NCBI RefSeq assembly: GCF_006459125.1
Contig: NZ_CP041070.1
Location: forward strand, 1,612,001-1,676,000
Reading direction: 5' to 3'
Source of the DNA: Halarcobacter anaerophilus
GTDB lineage: Bacteria > Campylobacterota > Campylobacteria > Campylobacterales > Arcobacteraceae
Length of the DNA stretch: 64,000 nt
Part shown: positions 9,170-16,651 of the stretch, piece after piece
Position numbering within the stretch: the stretch's first letter is position 1
Layout of the letters: each line of letters begins with the position of its first letter
Translations under genes and position numbers: made by a program
Notes under the pieces: generated by a model
Told to the model about the DNA's origin: nothing
The model's input: the letters and a program-made list of their open reading frames with translations, nothing else
Database searches by the model: none

Positions 9170-9245
9170 TGTCTCTCCTGTTATAAATTAGTCAGAGATT
9201 ATACTAAAATTGTCATTAATACTATCTTTAACATCGTAGAGTATA
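9170..9245 (-). promoter_or_regulatory. ilvB promoter and putative leader-peptide attenuator
   Basis: Reading the minus strand, a TATACT box (9245-9240) stands five bases before an ATG at 9234. The 11-codon ORF reads MLKIVLMTILV and stops at 9199; seven of 11 residues are Leu, Ile or Val. The following 29 bases begin with TCTCT and end with the ilvB ribosome site AGGAGAGA, so TCTCT can pair with AGAGA and cover the site. A ribosome stalled on the leader would mask TCTCT and expose the ribosome site. This is a translational attenuation model inferred from sequence; the stem is only five base pairs. Confidence 0.4.
9199..9234 (-). CDS. Putative branched-chain leader peptide (11 aa)
   Basis: The ORF MLKIVLMTILV precedes ilvB. 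It contains three Leu, two Ile and two Val codons, the products of the pathway it would sense. There is no good ribosome site, but the TATACT box is so close that the transcript could begin at or next to the ATG, giving a leaderless start. AT-rich random sequence also favours Leu/Ile codons, so this is a moderate-confidence call that needs transcript-start data. Confidence 0.33.
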   Translation of the reverse strand: MLKIVLMTILV

Positions 9246-9311
9246 ACTTTTAAGTTTATTTTAAATTAATGATAACTTCTGTACAATTTTATAAAATAAC
9301 AAAGGATTTAG

Positions 9312-10115
9312 ATGGATGTAAATAGCATAAAAAATAGTGTTGGTTCTTTAAATAATTTATCCAATCCTCAAATTGCTAAACCCAATCAAGCATCAAATAT
9401 TCAAAATAATGATGAATTTCTAAACCTTTCAATAAATGAATATAATCAAAAAAGAGATGAACTATCAAACTCTTTACAAGCTTTTAATCAAGGTATCGGT
9501 ATTTCAAAAACGGCTCAAAAAGGATTGGCAAAAGAAGAAGAGTCTTTAAAAAATATTCAAAATATGCTCACCCAAATAGATAACAATGCCGATTTATATG
9601 AAAATAATAACCAAGTAAAAAATAGTATTAATGCACAGCTTCAGACTTTTAAAGAAGAGGCATATAATACAAGATATAACAAAGAACAGCTAATTTCACT
9701 GGATGATTTTGAAGAGAATCTAACAATTGAAATATCTACAAAAGATGCATATTTTTCAATAGAAAAACCAAATACTCCACTTATTGCTTCTTCTGTTTCG
9801 CAAACAATAAAAAAGAGTGATTTAAATAATCAAGAAGATATACAAAAGAGCCTTGATAGTGTAGAAAGAGGATTAAATGACTTGGGAAATATACAATCTC
9901 AATTTGAAGAATTAAATAATAATCTTGAAACTGCGGCAAAAAACTCAATAGAAGAACAAATTAATTTATCCAATCAGAACAGTAAAAACAGAAATTATAA
10001 TTTTTCTAAAGAAGTGACTGAATTTTCAAAATCAAATATCAATTCAAATTCAGGATATTTGGCAGCGTCACAAGCAAATATCGTTCAAGAGCAGAGTGTA
10101 AGACTACTTACATAA
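9312..10115 (+). CDS. Flagellin-like protein of unknown role
   Basis: This 267-aa protein has no signal peptide and is Asn/Gln/Ser-rich with long helices. By eye it follows flagellin. Residues about 45-125 (NQGIGISKTAQKGLAKEEES through INAQLQTFKEEAYNTRYNKEQL) track the D1 helices of flagellin (DGISMVQTAEGALNE through IQNEIDQLLSEIDR and the RTTFNG-type turn). The C-terminus (DLGNIQSQFEELNNNLETAA, then YLAASQANIVQEQSVRLL) tracks the flagellin C-terminal D1/D0 helices (ADLGAVQNRLESTINNL, then MLAQANQVPQNVLSLL). The usual N-terminal D0 motif and SGLRINSAADDAAG are missing, and so is a surface domain. It could be a filament-associated or secreted flagellin paralogue. It overlaps the convergent ppx gene by 12 bases. 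An AAAGGA ribosome site supports the start. Confidence 0.65.
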   Translation: MDVNSIKNSVGSLNNLSNPQIAKPNQASNIQNNDEFLNLSINEYNQKRDELSNSLQAFNQGIGISKTAQKGLAKEEESLKNIQNMLTQIDNNADLYENNNQVKNSINAQLQTFKEEAYNTRYNKEQLISLDDFEENLTIEISTKDAYFSIEKPNTPLIASSVSQTIKKSDLNNQEDIQKSLDSVERGLNDLGNIQSQFEELNNNLETAAKNSIEEQINLSNQNSKNRNYNFSKEVTEFSKSNINSNSGYLAASQANIVQEQSVRLLT

Positions 10116-11024
10116 ACCTTTTTTTATGCAGTAATCCACAGCCACTCCCTCTCTTAATCCATCATCTAAAACAATAGATTCTTTTTTTTGTAGAACTTCG
10201 AAGATTGCTCTGTATATATAAATTCCAACTTCAATAAACTCTACTCTTCCTTTTCCAACAAGTTTTGCTACGGTTTGGTTATCACTGTTATTAAAAATCT
10301 TCAAGCAGTCGATTAAATCATCTAAATTAACAGTTGTTCCGTTTACTTTCTCTTTATCATAATGGAAAAAATCTTGTCCTAATTTTACTGCTGCAACGGT
10401 TGTAGGAGTTCCTGCCGTTGCTACAAAAGTATACTCATCTAAATCAATTTTTAAACTATCTAAAAATTTTTTAATCTCTTTTTTATACTCTTCTAACTGA
10501 AAAAGCAGTTGCTCTTTTTTTAAATATCTTTGAGTTAAAGTAACAATCCCGAAATTAAAACTTCTTGAACTAAAATTATCAAAATTATTTACGATAATTT
10601 CTGTAGAACCACCCCCTATATCTAAAAGAATAAATTTAGAAGAGTCTATTTTCTCTCTTTTTAAAGCATATTTTACAGCTAAAAGAGTAAGTCGTGCTTC
10701 CTCTTCTCCATTAATAATTTTGAAATCTATTTTTACTTTATCTTTAAAATTTTTCAAAACTTCTTGACTGTTTTTAGCCATTCTCATTGCGGCAGTTGTT
10801 ACGCAAATTGCATTTTCAGGATTATATTTTAATTTGGAAATTGATTTTTCTACTGCTAAGATAACTCTGTCTTGGGCAGCTTGAGATATTATACCTGTAG
10901 TATTAAGCCCGTCTGCCATTCCTACAACTTCATTGTACTCATCTAAAATTTTATTTTTTAAACAATCATATATCAGGACTCTAAAGGAGTTAGAACCTAA
11001 ATCAATAGTAGTGATATTATTCAT
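10104..11024 (-). CDS. Ppx/GppA family phosphatase
   Basis: The family hydrolyses polyphosphate or pppGpp using an ASKHA (actin-like) fold. Motifs seen in the 306 aa: phosphate-1 loop TIDLGSNSFRVLIYD (residues 5-19), GEEEARLTLLAVKYAL, phosphate-2 loop LLDIGGGSTEIIV (about 138-150) and ATAGTPTTVAAV (about 207-218). It lacks the C-terminal HD-like domain of long Ppx proteins, so it is the short form common in Campylobacterota. It is followed with no gap by pssA upstream (start at 11024, pssA stop at 11025), indicating an operon. The choice between exopolyphosphatase and pppGpp phosphatase cannot be made from sequence. Confidence 0.9.
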   Translation of the reverse strand: MNNITTIDLGSNSFRVLIYDCLKNKILDEYNEVVGMADGLNTTGIISQAAQDRVILAVEKSISKLKYNPENAICVTTAAMRMAKNSQEVLKNFKDKVKIDFKIINGEEEARLTLLAVKYALKREKIDSSKFILLDIGGGSTEIIVNNFDNFSSRSFNFGIVTLTQRYLKKEQLLFQLEEYKKEIKKFLDSLKIDLDEYTFVATAGTPTTVAAVKLGQDFFHYDKEKVNGTTVNLDDLIDCLKIFNNSDNQTVAKLVGKGRVEFIEVGIYIYRAIFEVLQKKESIVLDDGLREGVAVDYCIKKGLCK

Positions 11025-11579
11025 TTAAAAATGTTTTATTTTTACTTTTGAATTTAATAAAAATCCTATTATTATCATAGAGATTAAAACAACATACTCA
11101 TTTATAATTCCTGTAAGCCATATAAGATAAACACACCATAAAAGTATAGCTCCCATCGGAGTAGGAACACCTGTAAAATATTTTTCTACTTCGCCTTCTT
11201 GCGCATTTATATTAAACTGTATTAATCTTCTTAATCCGGCAATAACATAATAAATAAAAGCAAGGGCTACTAAAGGGGTAAATAAAGTAAGCTCTTTGCC
11301 GTCAATTACTGCAAAAAATATAAACATGGTAGGAACAATAACAAAAGACAAAAAGTCTGCAAATGAGTCTAATTGTATCCCAAATTCTGTTGAAAGATTA
11401 TATTTCCTCGCAATTTTACCGTCAACTATATCAAAACCTCCCGCAAGCCAAGCAAAAAGTGCACTCGCTAAAAAATTCCCGTGGGTTAGATAATATATTG
11501 CCATCAATCCTGATGTAATATTAAAAAATGTAGCCATATTCGCCAAATTAAAATGACTACTTTTATTGAATAAAAACAT
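11025..11579 (-). CDS. pssA: CDP-alcohol phosphatidyltransferase, probable phosphatidylserine synthase PssA
   Basis: The enzyme is an integral membrane transferase that would make phosphatidylserine from CDP-diacylglycerol, the entry to phosphatidylethanolamine. The family motif DG-x2-AR-x8-G-x3-D-x3-D is intact: DIVDGKIARKYN, then EFGIQLDSFADFL (about 50-79). RRLIQFN and FTGVPTPMGA are typical of the PssA type II subfamily. About six membrane helices are visible. At 184 aa it is shorter than many PssA proteins (about 230-250), lacking most of the C-terminal helices, yet the open reading frame is clean. It abuts ppx and the diguanylate cyclase gene. Confidence 0.86.
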   Translation of the reverse strand: MFLFNKSSHFNLANMATFFNITSGLMAIYYLTHGNFLASALFAWLAGGFDIVDGKIARKYNLSTEFGIQLDSFADFLSFVIVPTMFIFFAVIDGKELTLFTPLVALAFIYYVIAGLRRLIQFNINAQEGEVEKYFTGVPTPMGAILLWCVYLIWLTGIINEYVVLISMIIIGFLLNSKVKIKHF

Positions 11580-11580
11580 T

Positions 11581-12696
11581 CTATTTTACCTCTTCGTTAT
11601 AAATTGTATATTGATTTCGTCCATTCTCTTTTGAACGGTAAAGCGACTCGTCAGCCATCTTATATAATCTATTACACGATATATAAGTATTGGCTTCATA
11701 TATTACCGCACCAATTGAGATTGTAACAACGTTTGAAATCTTACTATTTTTATGCTCAATATTTAATGATTCGATATTTTTATTAACATCTGCTAAGCAC
11801 TGTTTTAATATCTCTTCATCAATATCAAAAAGAATTACTCCGAACTCTTCGCCGCCTAATCTAAAAACATATTCATACTCTCTGTTAAAATAACTTTGAA
11901 GTGAATTTGCAACACTTTTTAATGTTATATCTCCCATGTCATGACCGTAAGTATCGTTATATTGTTTGAAAAAATCTATATCTAAAATAACAAATGCACT
12001 TTCCCAATTATTTGCATTTGAAATAAAAGGCATATTATCAAAAATTTTATCAAAATATTTTCTGTTGTAAAGTTTTGTCATTCCGTCTGTAATAGACTCT
12101 AACTTATATTTTTTTGTTAATATTTTTAATTGATTATCTTTTTTTATTATTGAATAGATGATTAAAGAGATAAAAATAAAAGAGACAAAAAGCAAAATTA
12201 TCATGTTATAAAAAAGATAATTTTTCATGGAAGAGTACTCTTTTAAAAACTCTCTTCTTTTTTTATATGCAACTTTTTTTTCATGCTCTTTTAAAAAATC
12301 TATTTTTTTCAAGATATCTTTATATGTGGAGATTTTAGCTTTACTGCTTAAAGATTTTTGTATATCTTTATTTACAGAATCTACGACTTTTCTCTCTTCA
12401 TCGGCTTTATAAGAGTTATTGTAGTAGTTCCACTCTTTTTTGATTTTTTTAAAAAAAGGAGACTTATTACATTTTTTATTTTTTTTCATACATACTATTA
12501 AATCTTCGTACAAATCATCCAAAGTATGCAGTTTTAATACAGGGATATAGTTTCCAAAATAGATATAATCAATTCTTTTTTTCATCTTGTCTATTTGAGA
12601 ATTAAACATAAAAGCAGATGTAAATAATGAAAGAAGGATAATAATAGTTAATATACTAAGTTTGAAACCAACACTTTTATAAAACTCTTTTTTCAT
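11581..12696 (-). CDS. Membrane-bound diguanylate cyclase (GGDEF)
   Basis: This enzyme would make the second messenger cyclic di-GMP. Two transmembrane helices (about 12-30 and 160-185 from the MKKEF start) enclose a Lys-rich periplasmic helical domain. The GGDEF domain carries LDIDFFKQYNDTYGHDMGD and the active-site RLGGEEF. The inhibitory-site position reads RxxE rather than RxxD, so product inhibition may be lost. I chose the ATG at 12696 (MKKEFYKSVGFK); ATG at 12705 and TTG at 12714 are in frame too. None has a good ribosome site, and a TATAAT sits at 12709-12704, so the message may be leaderless. Abuts pssA. Confidence 0.88.
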   Translation of the reverse strand: MKKEFYKSVGFKLSILTIIILLSLFTSAFMFNSQIDKMKKRIDYIYFGNYIPVLKLHTLDDLYEDLIVCMKKNKKCNKSPFFKKIKKEWNYYNNSYKADEERKVVDSVNKDIQKSLSSKAKISTYKDILKKIDFLKEHEKKVAYKKRREFLKEYSSMKNYLFYNMIILLFVSFIFISLIIYSIIKKDNQLKILTKKYKLESITDGMTKLYNRKYFDKIFDNMPFISNANNWESAFVILDIDFFKQYNDTYGHDMGDITLKSVANSLQSYFNREYEYVFRLGGEEFGVILFDIDEEILKQCLADVNKNIESLNIEHKNSKISNVVTISIGAVIYEANTYISCNRLYKMADESLYRSKENGRNQYTIYNEEVK

Positions 12697-12703
12697 AAAG
12701 GGC

Positions 12704-12709
12704 ATTATA
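12704..12709 (-). promoter_or_regulatory. TATAAT box directly before the GGDEF gene
   Basis: A perfect minus-10 hexamer ends seven bases before the ATG at 12696, so initiation would fall at or next to the first codon. The Campylobacterota housekeeping sigma factor relies mainly on the minus-10 box, so absence of a minus-35 is not a problem. This fits a leaderless or nearly leaderless message, as inference. Confidence 0.4.
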
Positions 12710-12803
12710 CCCAAAATTCTAACAACTTTTATTATGAATAGCTTAACCTGCTTTAAATTCTTTTTTGGCTAAAATCGCGGCTTTATTTACGTAAGGATAA
12801 GTT

Positions 12804-14348
12804 TTGATAAATATAAAAGATACATTTGTAGGGCGTTCGGCAAAAAGTGATATTCTCTCGGGAATTGTTGTTGCCGTAGCTTTAGTTCCAGAAGCTATTG
12901 CTTTTTCTATTATTGCAGGAGTTTCTCCTTTGGTTGGATTATATACGGCATTCATTTTAGGTCTTATTACTTCACTAATCGGTGGAAAAGCAGGAATGAT
13001 AAGCGGAGCAACAGGTGCAATTGCAGTTGTATTAGTAGGACTAGGGCTTAAAGTAAAAGAGTCTTTATCTCCTGAAATGTTGACCCAACTAACCCAAAGC
13101 GGAGAATTATCTACATATATCTTGCAATATATACTTTTAACTACCATTTTAGCCGGAATAATACAAATATTAATCGGTGTTTTTAAGTTAGGAAAACTAA
13201 TCAGACTTGTCCCTCAACCTGCTATGTACGGTTTTGTAAACGGTTTGGCAATTGTTATTGCGATGGCTCAATTTCCACTTTTTAAAGGTGAAAGTTGGAT
13301 AATGTATCTTCTTGTTGCATCAACTATGGTTATAGTCAAGTTCTTCCCGAAAATTTCAACTTCTATTCCCTCAGGACTTGTTGCGATTATTGTAATTTCT
13401 TCTGTGGTAATTAGTTTGGATTTAGATACCAAAAGAGTAGGAGATTTGGCAAATATTTCAGGAAATCTTCCTAGTTTTGCTATTCCATCTTTTCATCTGA
13501 CTTTTGATTCTTTATTAATTGTTTTACCTTATGCCGTATTAGTCGCTCTTGTAGGTTTAATAGAATCACTGCTTACTCTTTCTGTTTTGGATGAAATGGG
13601 AGGAAAAAGGGGAAGCGGAAATCAAGAGTGTATAGCCCAAGGAACAGGTAACGTAACTTGCGGTTTTTTTGGAGGAATGGCAGGCTGCGCTATGATTGGA
13701 CAGTCAATTATCAACTTTTCTAACGGCGGTTGGGGAAGACTCTCTTCTCTTACGGCATCCATACTATTAATATCTTTTGTTGTTTCACTCTCATCTTTTA
13801 TCTCTTTAATTCCTGTTGCTGTATTAGTAGGTATTATGTTTATGGTATCTATTGGAACTTTTGAGTGGGAAAGCGGTAACAGAATAAGATATATGCCAAA
13901 CTCAGATAGATTTGTTCTTATTGCAGTAACAGTAATTACAATCTTTGCAGACCTTGCTATAGCCGTTATTACTGGTATTATAATCTCTGCTTTGGTTTTT
14001 GCATGGAAACATTCAAAAGTTAGAACAAGAACAAAAAGAGAAAATGAAAATACAAAAGTATATGAGTTTGACGGTCCTCTTTTCTTTGGTTCAACAACAT
14101 CATTTTTTGAACTTTTTGATATAAAACATGATCCTGAAAATATCGTACTTGATTTTAAAGATGCAAGAGTTATGGATATATCGGGAGTTGAAGCAGTTGA
14201 TACAATTACTAAAAAGTATGCAAAAGCCGGTAAAAAACTGGTAATACGGCATTTAAGTGAAGATTGCAAAAAAATATTAAAAGCTGCAGGTCCTTATTGT
14301 ACATATGAAGAGGATGATCCTAACTATAAAGTTGCTATAAATTATTAA
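12804..14348 (+). CDS. SulP family inorganic anion transporter with STAS domain
   Basis: This is a secondary transporter of the SulP/SLC26 family, for sulfate, bicarbonate or another anion. The 514-aa protein starts with a TTG at 12804 supported by an AAGGAT site six bases upstream. The N-terminal Sulfate_transp region shows DILSGIVVAVALVPEAIAFS followed by GVSPLVGLYTAF and SGATGAIAVVL, and about 12 hydrophobic helices. The C-terminal STAS domain (about 415-500) has VLDFKDARVMDISGVEAVD, the anti-sigma-antagonist-like fold. GGKRGSGNQECIAQGTGN is a typical SulP loop. The substrate is not readable; some close relatives in marine bacteria carry bicarbonate. Stands alone, divergent from the GGDEF gene. 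Confidence 0.92.
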   Translation: MINIKDTFVGRSAKSDILSGIVVAVALVPEAIAFSIIAGVSPLVGLYTAFILGLITSLIGGKAGMISGATGAIAVVLVGLGLKVKESLSPEMLTQLTQSGELSTYILQYILLTTILAGIIQILIGVFKLGKLIRLVPQPAMYGFVNGLAIVIAMAQFPLFKGESWIMYLLVASTMVIVKFFPKISTSIPSGLVAIIVISSVVISLDLDTKRVGDLANISGNLPSFAIPSFHLTFDSLLIVLPYAVLVALVGLIESLLTLSVLDEMGGKRGSGNQECIAQGTGNVTCGFFGGMAGCAMIGQSIINFSNGGWGRLSSLTASILLISFVVSLSSFISLIPVAVLVGIMFMVSIGTFEWESGNRIRYMPNSDRFVLIAVTVITIFADLAIAVITGIIISALVFAWKHSKVRTRTKRENENTKVYEFDGPLFFGSTTSFFELFDIKHDPENIVLDFKDARVMDISGVEAVDTITKKYAKAGKKLVIRHLSEDCKKILKAAGPYCTYEEDDPNYKVAINY

Positions 14349-14401
14349 TACTTTTCTTTACTTTTGCTTTAAAAGATGTTAAAATAATCTAAAGGTAAAA
14401 A

Positions 14402-14902
14402 ATGGAAGCGTTAAATATAACACAATCTTCATCATCTATTTATATGCAGCTGGCTCAAAAAAGAGCAGAATTAAACAGTGTCGATAAAAAAGAGCTTGAG
14501 AAATCTACTCAAGACTCTTATGATAAACTCAATGAATCAAATAGTAAATATGATGAAAAAGATTATAATAGAGTTATAAGCAAGTTTGAAAAACTTGATG
14601 AACAAACAAAAGCGCACGAACAACTGCATGCATCAAAAGCTGCAACAACCACTCCTATAAATTACACTTACCAATTAGGACCTGACGGGAAACTTTATGC
14701 AACAGGCGGTTTTGTAAGAATGGATACTTCAATTCCCGAGGATGAAGCTAGTGCAAATGTAAAACTTCAACAGCTTCAAGATGCGGCAAGTGCTCCAAGT
14801 GAATTAAGCGGTGCCGATATGCAAATAGCAAGAACAGCGAACTTAAACAGACTTCTTATTCAAAGTCAATCTCAAGAGCAAGGAGAAAACTATGACAGTT
14901 AA
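14402..14902 (+). CDS. SprA-related putative zinc metalloprotease
   Basis: This 166-aa protein matches the SprA-related family (PF12118 type), annotated as putative metalloproteases in Campylobacterota. A zinc-type HExxH motif lies in KAHEQLHASKAA (about 75-80). The family's conserved middle is evident in YTYQLGPDGKLYATGGFVRM, followed by an acidic DEASANVKLQQLQDAASAPSELSGADMQIA segment. There is no signal peptide. The C-terminus is Gln/Ser-rich. It overlaps the next small gene by 11 bases, implying coupled translation. Substrate and biological role are unknown to me; the family is named after a spore-related gene and not shown to be proteolytic here. Confidence 0.78.
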   Translation: MEALNITQSSSSIYMQLAQKRAELNSVDKKELEKSTQDSYDKLNESNSKYDEKDYNRVISKFEKLDEQTKAHEQLHASKAATTTPINYTYQLGPDGKLYATGGFVRMDTSIPEDEASANVKLQQLQDAASAPSELSGADMQIARTANLNRLLIQSQSQEQGENYDS

Positions 14903-15137
14903 TAATAATCTAAATTTAGCAGGTATGTTAGCCGTGCAAATGGAAGTAAATCAAATGGCTCAAAATATTGCGCAAGTTGCAAATAATGTAGGAGATCCGG
15001 AATTTCAAGGAGCAAGTACGGATATTATAAACTCTCTTGTTCAACAAACTCCGCAAGTTATATCTTATAGTGCAAATGCTCAAGGTATTTCGACACAACA
15101 AGCAGCTTTAGATACTCTATTGAATATTAAGGCTTAA
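14892..15137 (+). CDS. Small hypothetical protein coupled to the SprA-like gene
   Basis: This is an 81-aa Gln/Asn-rich, helical protein without signal peptide or cysteines. The segment LAGMLAVQMEVNQMAQNIAQ and VANNVG slightly recalls flagellar rod or motility small proteins, but I cannot assign a family. Its start overlaps the SprA-like reading frame by 11 bases with AAGGAGAAAAC as ribosome site, and trxC follows after two bases, so it belongs to a three-gene operon. The tight coupling suggests a partner or substrate of the HExxH protein; that is inference only. Confidence 0.6.
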   Translation: MTVNNNLNLAGMLAVQMEVNQMAQNIAQVANNVGDPEFQGASTDIINSLVQQTPQVISYSANAQGISTQQAALDTLLNIKA

Positions 15138-15139
15138 AA

Positions 15140-15571
15140 ATGTCAAAAATAAACGTAGTTTGTCCCCATTGTTTAAAAATCAATGCTATTCCCAAAAAAG
15201 ATAGTTATACAAAAGCAAATTGCGGCAGTTGCAGAAACTCTTTATTAGATACAACTCCCATTGAATTAAATGAAACAAACTTCGATCATGTAGTTGTAAA
15301 TTCCGAACTTCCCGTAATCGTTGATTTTTGGGCACCATGGTGCGGACCTTGTAAAATGATGGCTCCTGTTTTTAATGAAGTATCTCAAAAATATCCGTTA
15401 AAAGCTATGTTTGTAAAAGTCAACACTGAAGAACAACAATCTTTGGGTGCAAAATATTCAATAAGATCAATTCCTACATTAATTGTTTATAAAAACGGTA
15501 AAGAGGTAAAAAGAGTAAGTGGAGCCTTAGATCCACTTAGTTTATCGAACCTAGTAAATGAGTTTGTATAA
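15140..15571 (+). CDS. trxC: Thioredoxin TrxC (thioredoxin 2)
   Basis: This is a cytoplasmic disulfide reductase of the thioredoxin-2 type, often linked to oxidative stress. An N-terminal zinc-binding module has two CxxC pairs (CPHC at 8-11, CGSC near 28-31), and the thioredoxin fold follows with active site FWAPWCGPCKMMAP (about 64-77) and cis-Pro in RSIPTLIVYKNGKEV. The 143-aa length matches TrxC. It is the last gene of an operon with the SprA-like gene and ends in a bidirectional terminator. No signal peptide is present, so it is distinct from the periplasmic thioredoxin of the sox cluster. Confidence 0.95.
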   Translation: MSKINVVCPHCLKINAIPKKDSYTKANCGSCRNSLLDTTPIELNETNFDHVVVNSELPVIVDFWAPWCGPCKMMAPVFNEVSQKYPLKAMFVKVNTEEQQSLGAKYSIRSIPTLIVYKNGKEVKRVSGALDPLSLSNLVNEFV

Positions 15572-15574
15572 ATT

Positions 15575-15609
15575 AAAAAGTAGCTTTTAAAATTTATAAG
15601 CTACTTTTA
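15575..15609. terminator. Bidirectional terminator between trxC and pagL
   Basis: AAAAAGTAGCTT (15575-15586) pairs with AAGCTACTTTT (15598-15608), leaving an 11-base loop. T or A runs flank both sides, so it can serve both convergent genes. The right arm lies inside the last codons of the pagL-like gene. Confidence 0.75.
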
Positions 15610-16063
15610 TTCCAAAAAAGTCTAATCCAGCGTTATCATCATCTAAATCGGCATTTGAATAATGATTATATTTTAGAGTTGCTTCAAGATTATCAGTAAA
15701 TCTATAACCGAATCCAATACTCTCTTTAAATTGAAAGTGCATACCGAATTTTTTATGATCTAAATAATCTTTACTAAAATAAGCACCTCCGACTCCGGCT
15801 TCAAAATATATTTTTTTTGACAAATCTATATTTATTAAAGGTTGAGCACTAATAACAGTTAAGCTGTCATCTTCTCCGCTTATATGTTGAGCTGAAATAT
15901 CAAAAGCCAGTTTTGCTATATCAAAAAGTTTATAATCAAAATCTTTTTGTAAAGCTATACCGTAAACATCGATATTGTTTTTGTATCCATATTCTAAAGA
16001 TACTTTATCAAAGGCATTTAAACAGCCTATTAATAAAAAAAAGACTAAAATAATTTTTTTCAT
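15587..16063 (-). CDS. pagL: PagL-like lipid A 3-O-deacylase (acyloxyacyl hydrolase)
   Basis: PagL is an outer-membrane beta-barrel enzyme that removes an acyl chain from lipid A. The 158-aa protein has a signal peptide (MKKIILVFFLLIGCLNA) and alternating hydrophobic beta-strands ending in the aromatic YKF. The PagL active-site region is visible near the C-terminus: KYNHYSNADLDDDNAGLDFF, with the conserved His and Ser (HYS) and an acidic residue where the third catalytic Glu lies. Length is typical (about 150-175). It stands alone with a GGGAG ribosome site. The acidic residue being Asp rather than Glu, if the alignment is right, is unusual. Deacylase call likely; the in vivo substrate is inferred. 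Confidence 0.8.
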   Translation of the reverse strand: MKKIILVFFLLIGCLNAFDKVSLEYGYKNNIDVYGIALQKDFDYKLFDIAKLAFDISAQHISGEDDSLTVISAQPLINIDLSKKIYFEAGVGGAYFSKDYLDHKKFGMHFQFKESIGFGYRFTDNLEATLKYNHYSNADLDDDNAGLDFFGIKVAYKF

Positions 16064-16158
16064 TTAACTCTCCCAATTTAGTTTAAATTAAATTATAATT
16101 ATAAAATAATAAAAATTGCGTAAAAGTTTTTATAAAAAAATCATTTTATTTGATTTTG

Positions 16159-16650
16159 TTACTTTTTATTTATAAAAGTTAGAAGCTCTTCTAGTTCATT
16201 TTCATTAAAAGTTTCAATACCGTTTTCTATTAAAAGTTTAGCTGTAAGTCCTTGACCTTCTATAATTTTTCCGCTGAATGTTCCGTCATATATATTTTTA
16301 TTTCCACATGAAGGCGATTTTGATTTTAACAAAGCTACTTTAATGCCCTCTTTTTTACATAAATCCAAAGCATTTTTTGCTCCAAGAAGAAAATTTATAG
16401 TTACATCTTTATCTTCTTTATCTTTTACAATAAAAGGTTTTTTTGAAGAGATAATTTCAGAAGGAACTCTTGGAATACTTAACCCTCCAGAAACTTCAGG
16501 GCAGAAAGAGTAAATCTCATTTTCACAAAGAATATCCATAAAAAGTTCTTTCTGAGAAAATGAGAGAGAAGGATTATATACTATTGATGAATTTGCACCG
16601 TCATACCTTACGTCTTCACCAAGAAGACAAGAAGAAATCAATATTTTCAT
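16159..16650 (-). CDS. DUF523 family protein
   Basis: This 163-aa cytoplasmic protein has the DUF523 hallmarks: N-terminal ISSCLLGEDVRYDGANS, CPEVSGGLSIPRVPSE in the middle and LLKSKSPSCGNKNIYDGTFS near residue 105-124. The conserved cysteines in SCLLG, CPE and SPSCG suggest a redox or metal centre, but the family has no established function known to me. It lies one base downstream of the TtcA-like gene and is surely cotranscribed with it, which may hint at a role in sulfur or tRNA modification chemistry. Confidence 0.88.
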   Translation of the reverse strand: MKILISSCLLGEDVRYDGANSSIVYNPSLSFSQKELFMDILCENEIYSFCPEVSGGLSIPRVPSEIISSKKPFIVKDKEDKDVTINFLLGAKNALDLCKKEGIKVALLKSKSPSCGNKNIYDGTFSGKIIEGQGLTAKLLIENGIETFNENELEELLTFINKK

Positions 16651-16651
16651 A

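Noticed and set aside
12743-13147. 134-codon minus-strand frame overlapping the SulP gene
   Set aside because: It is antisense to well-conserved SulP coding and has no family resemblance.
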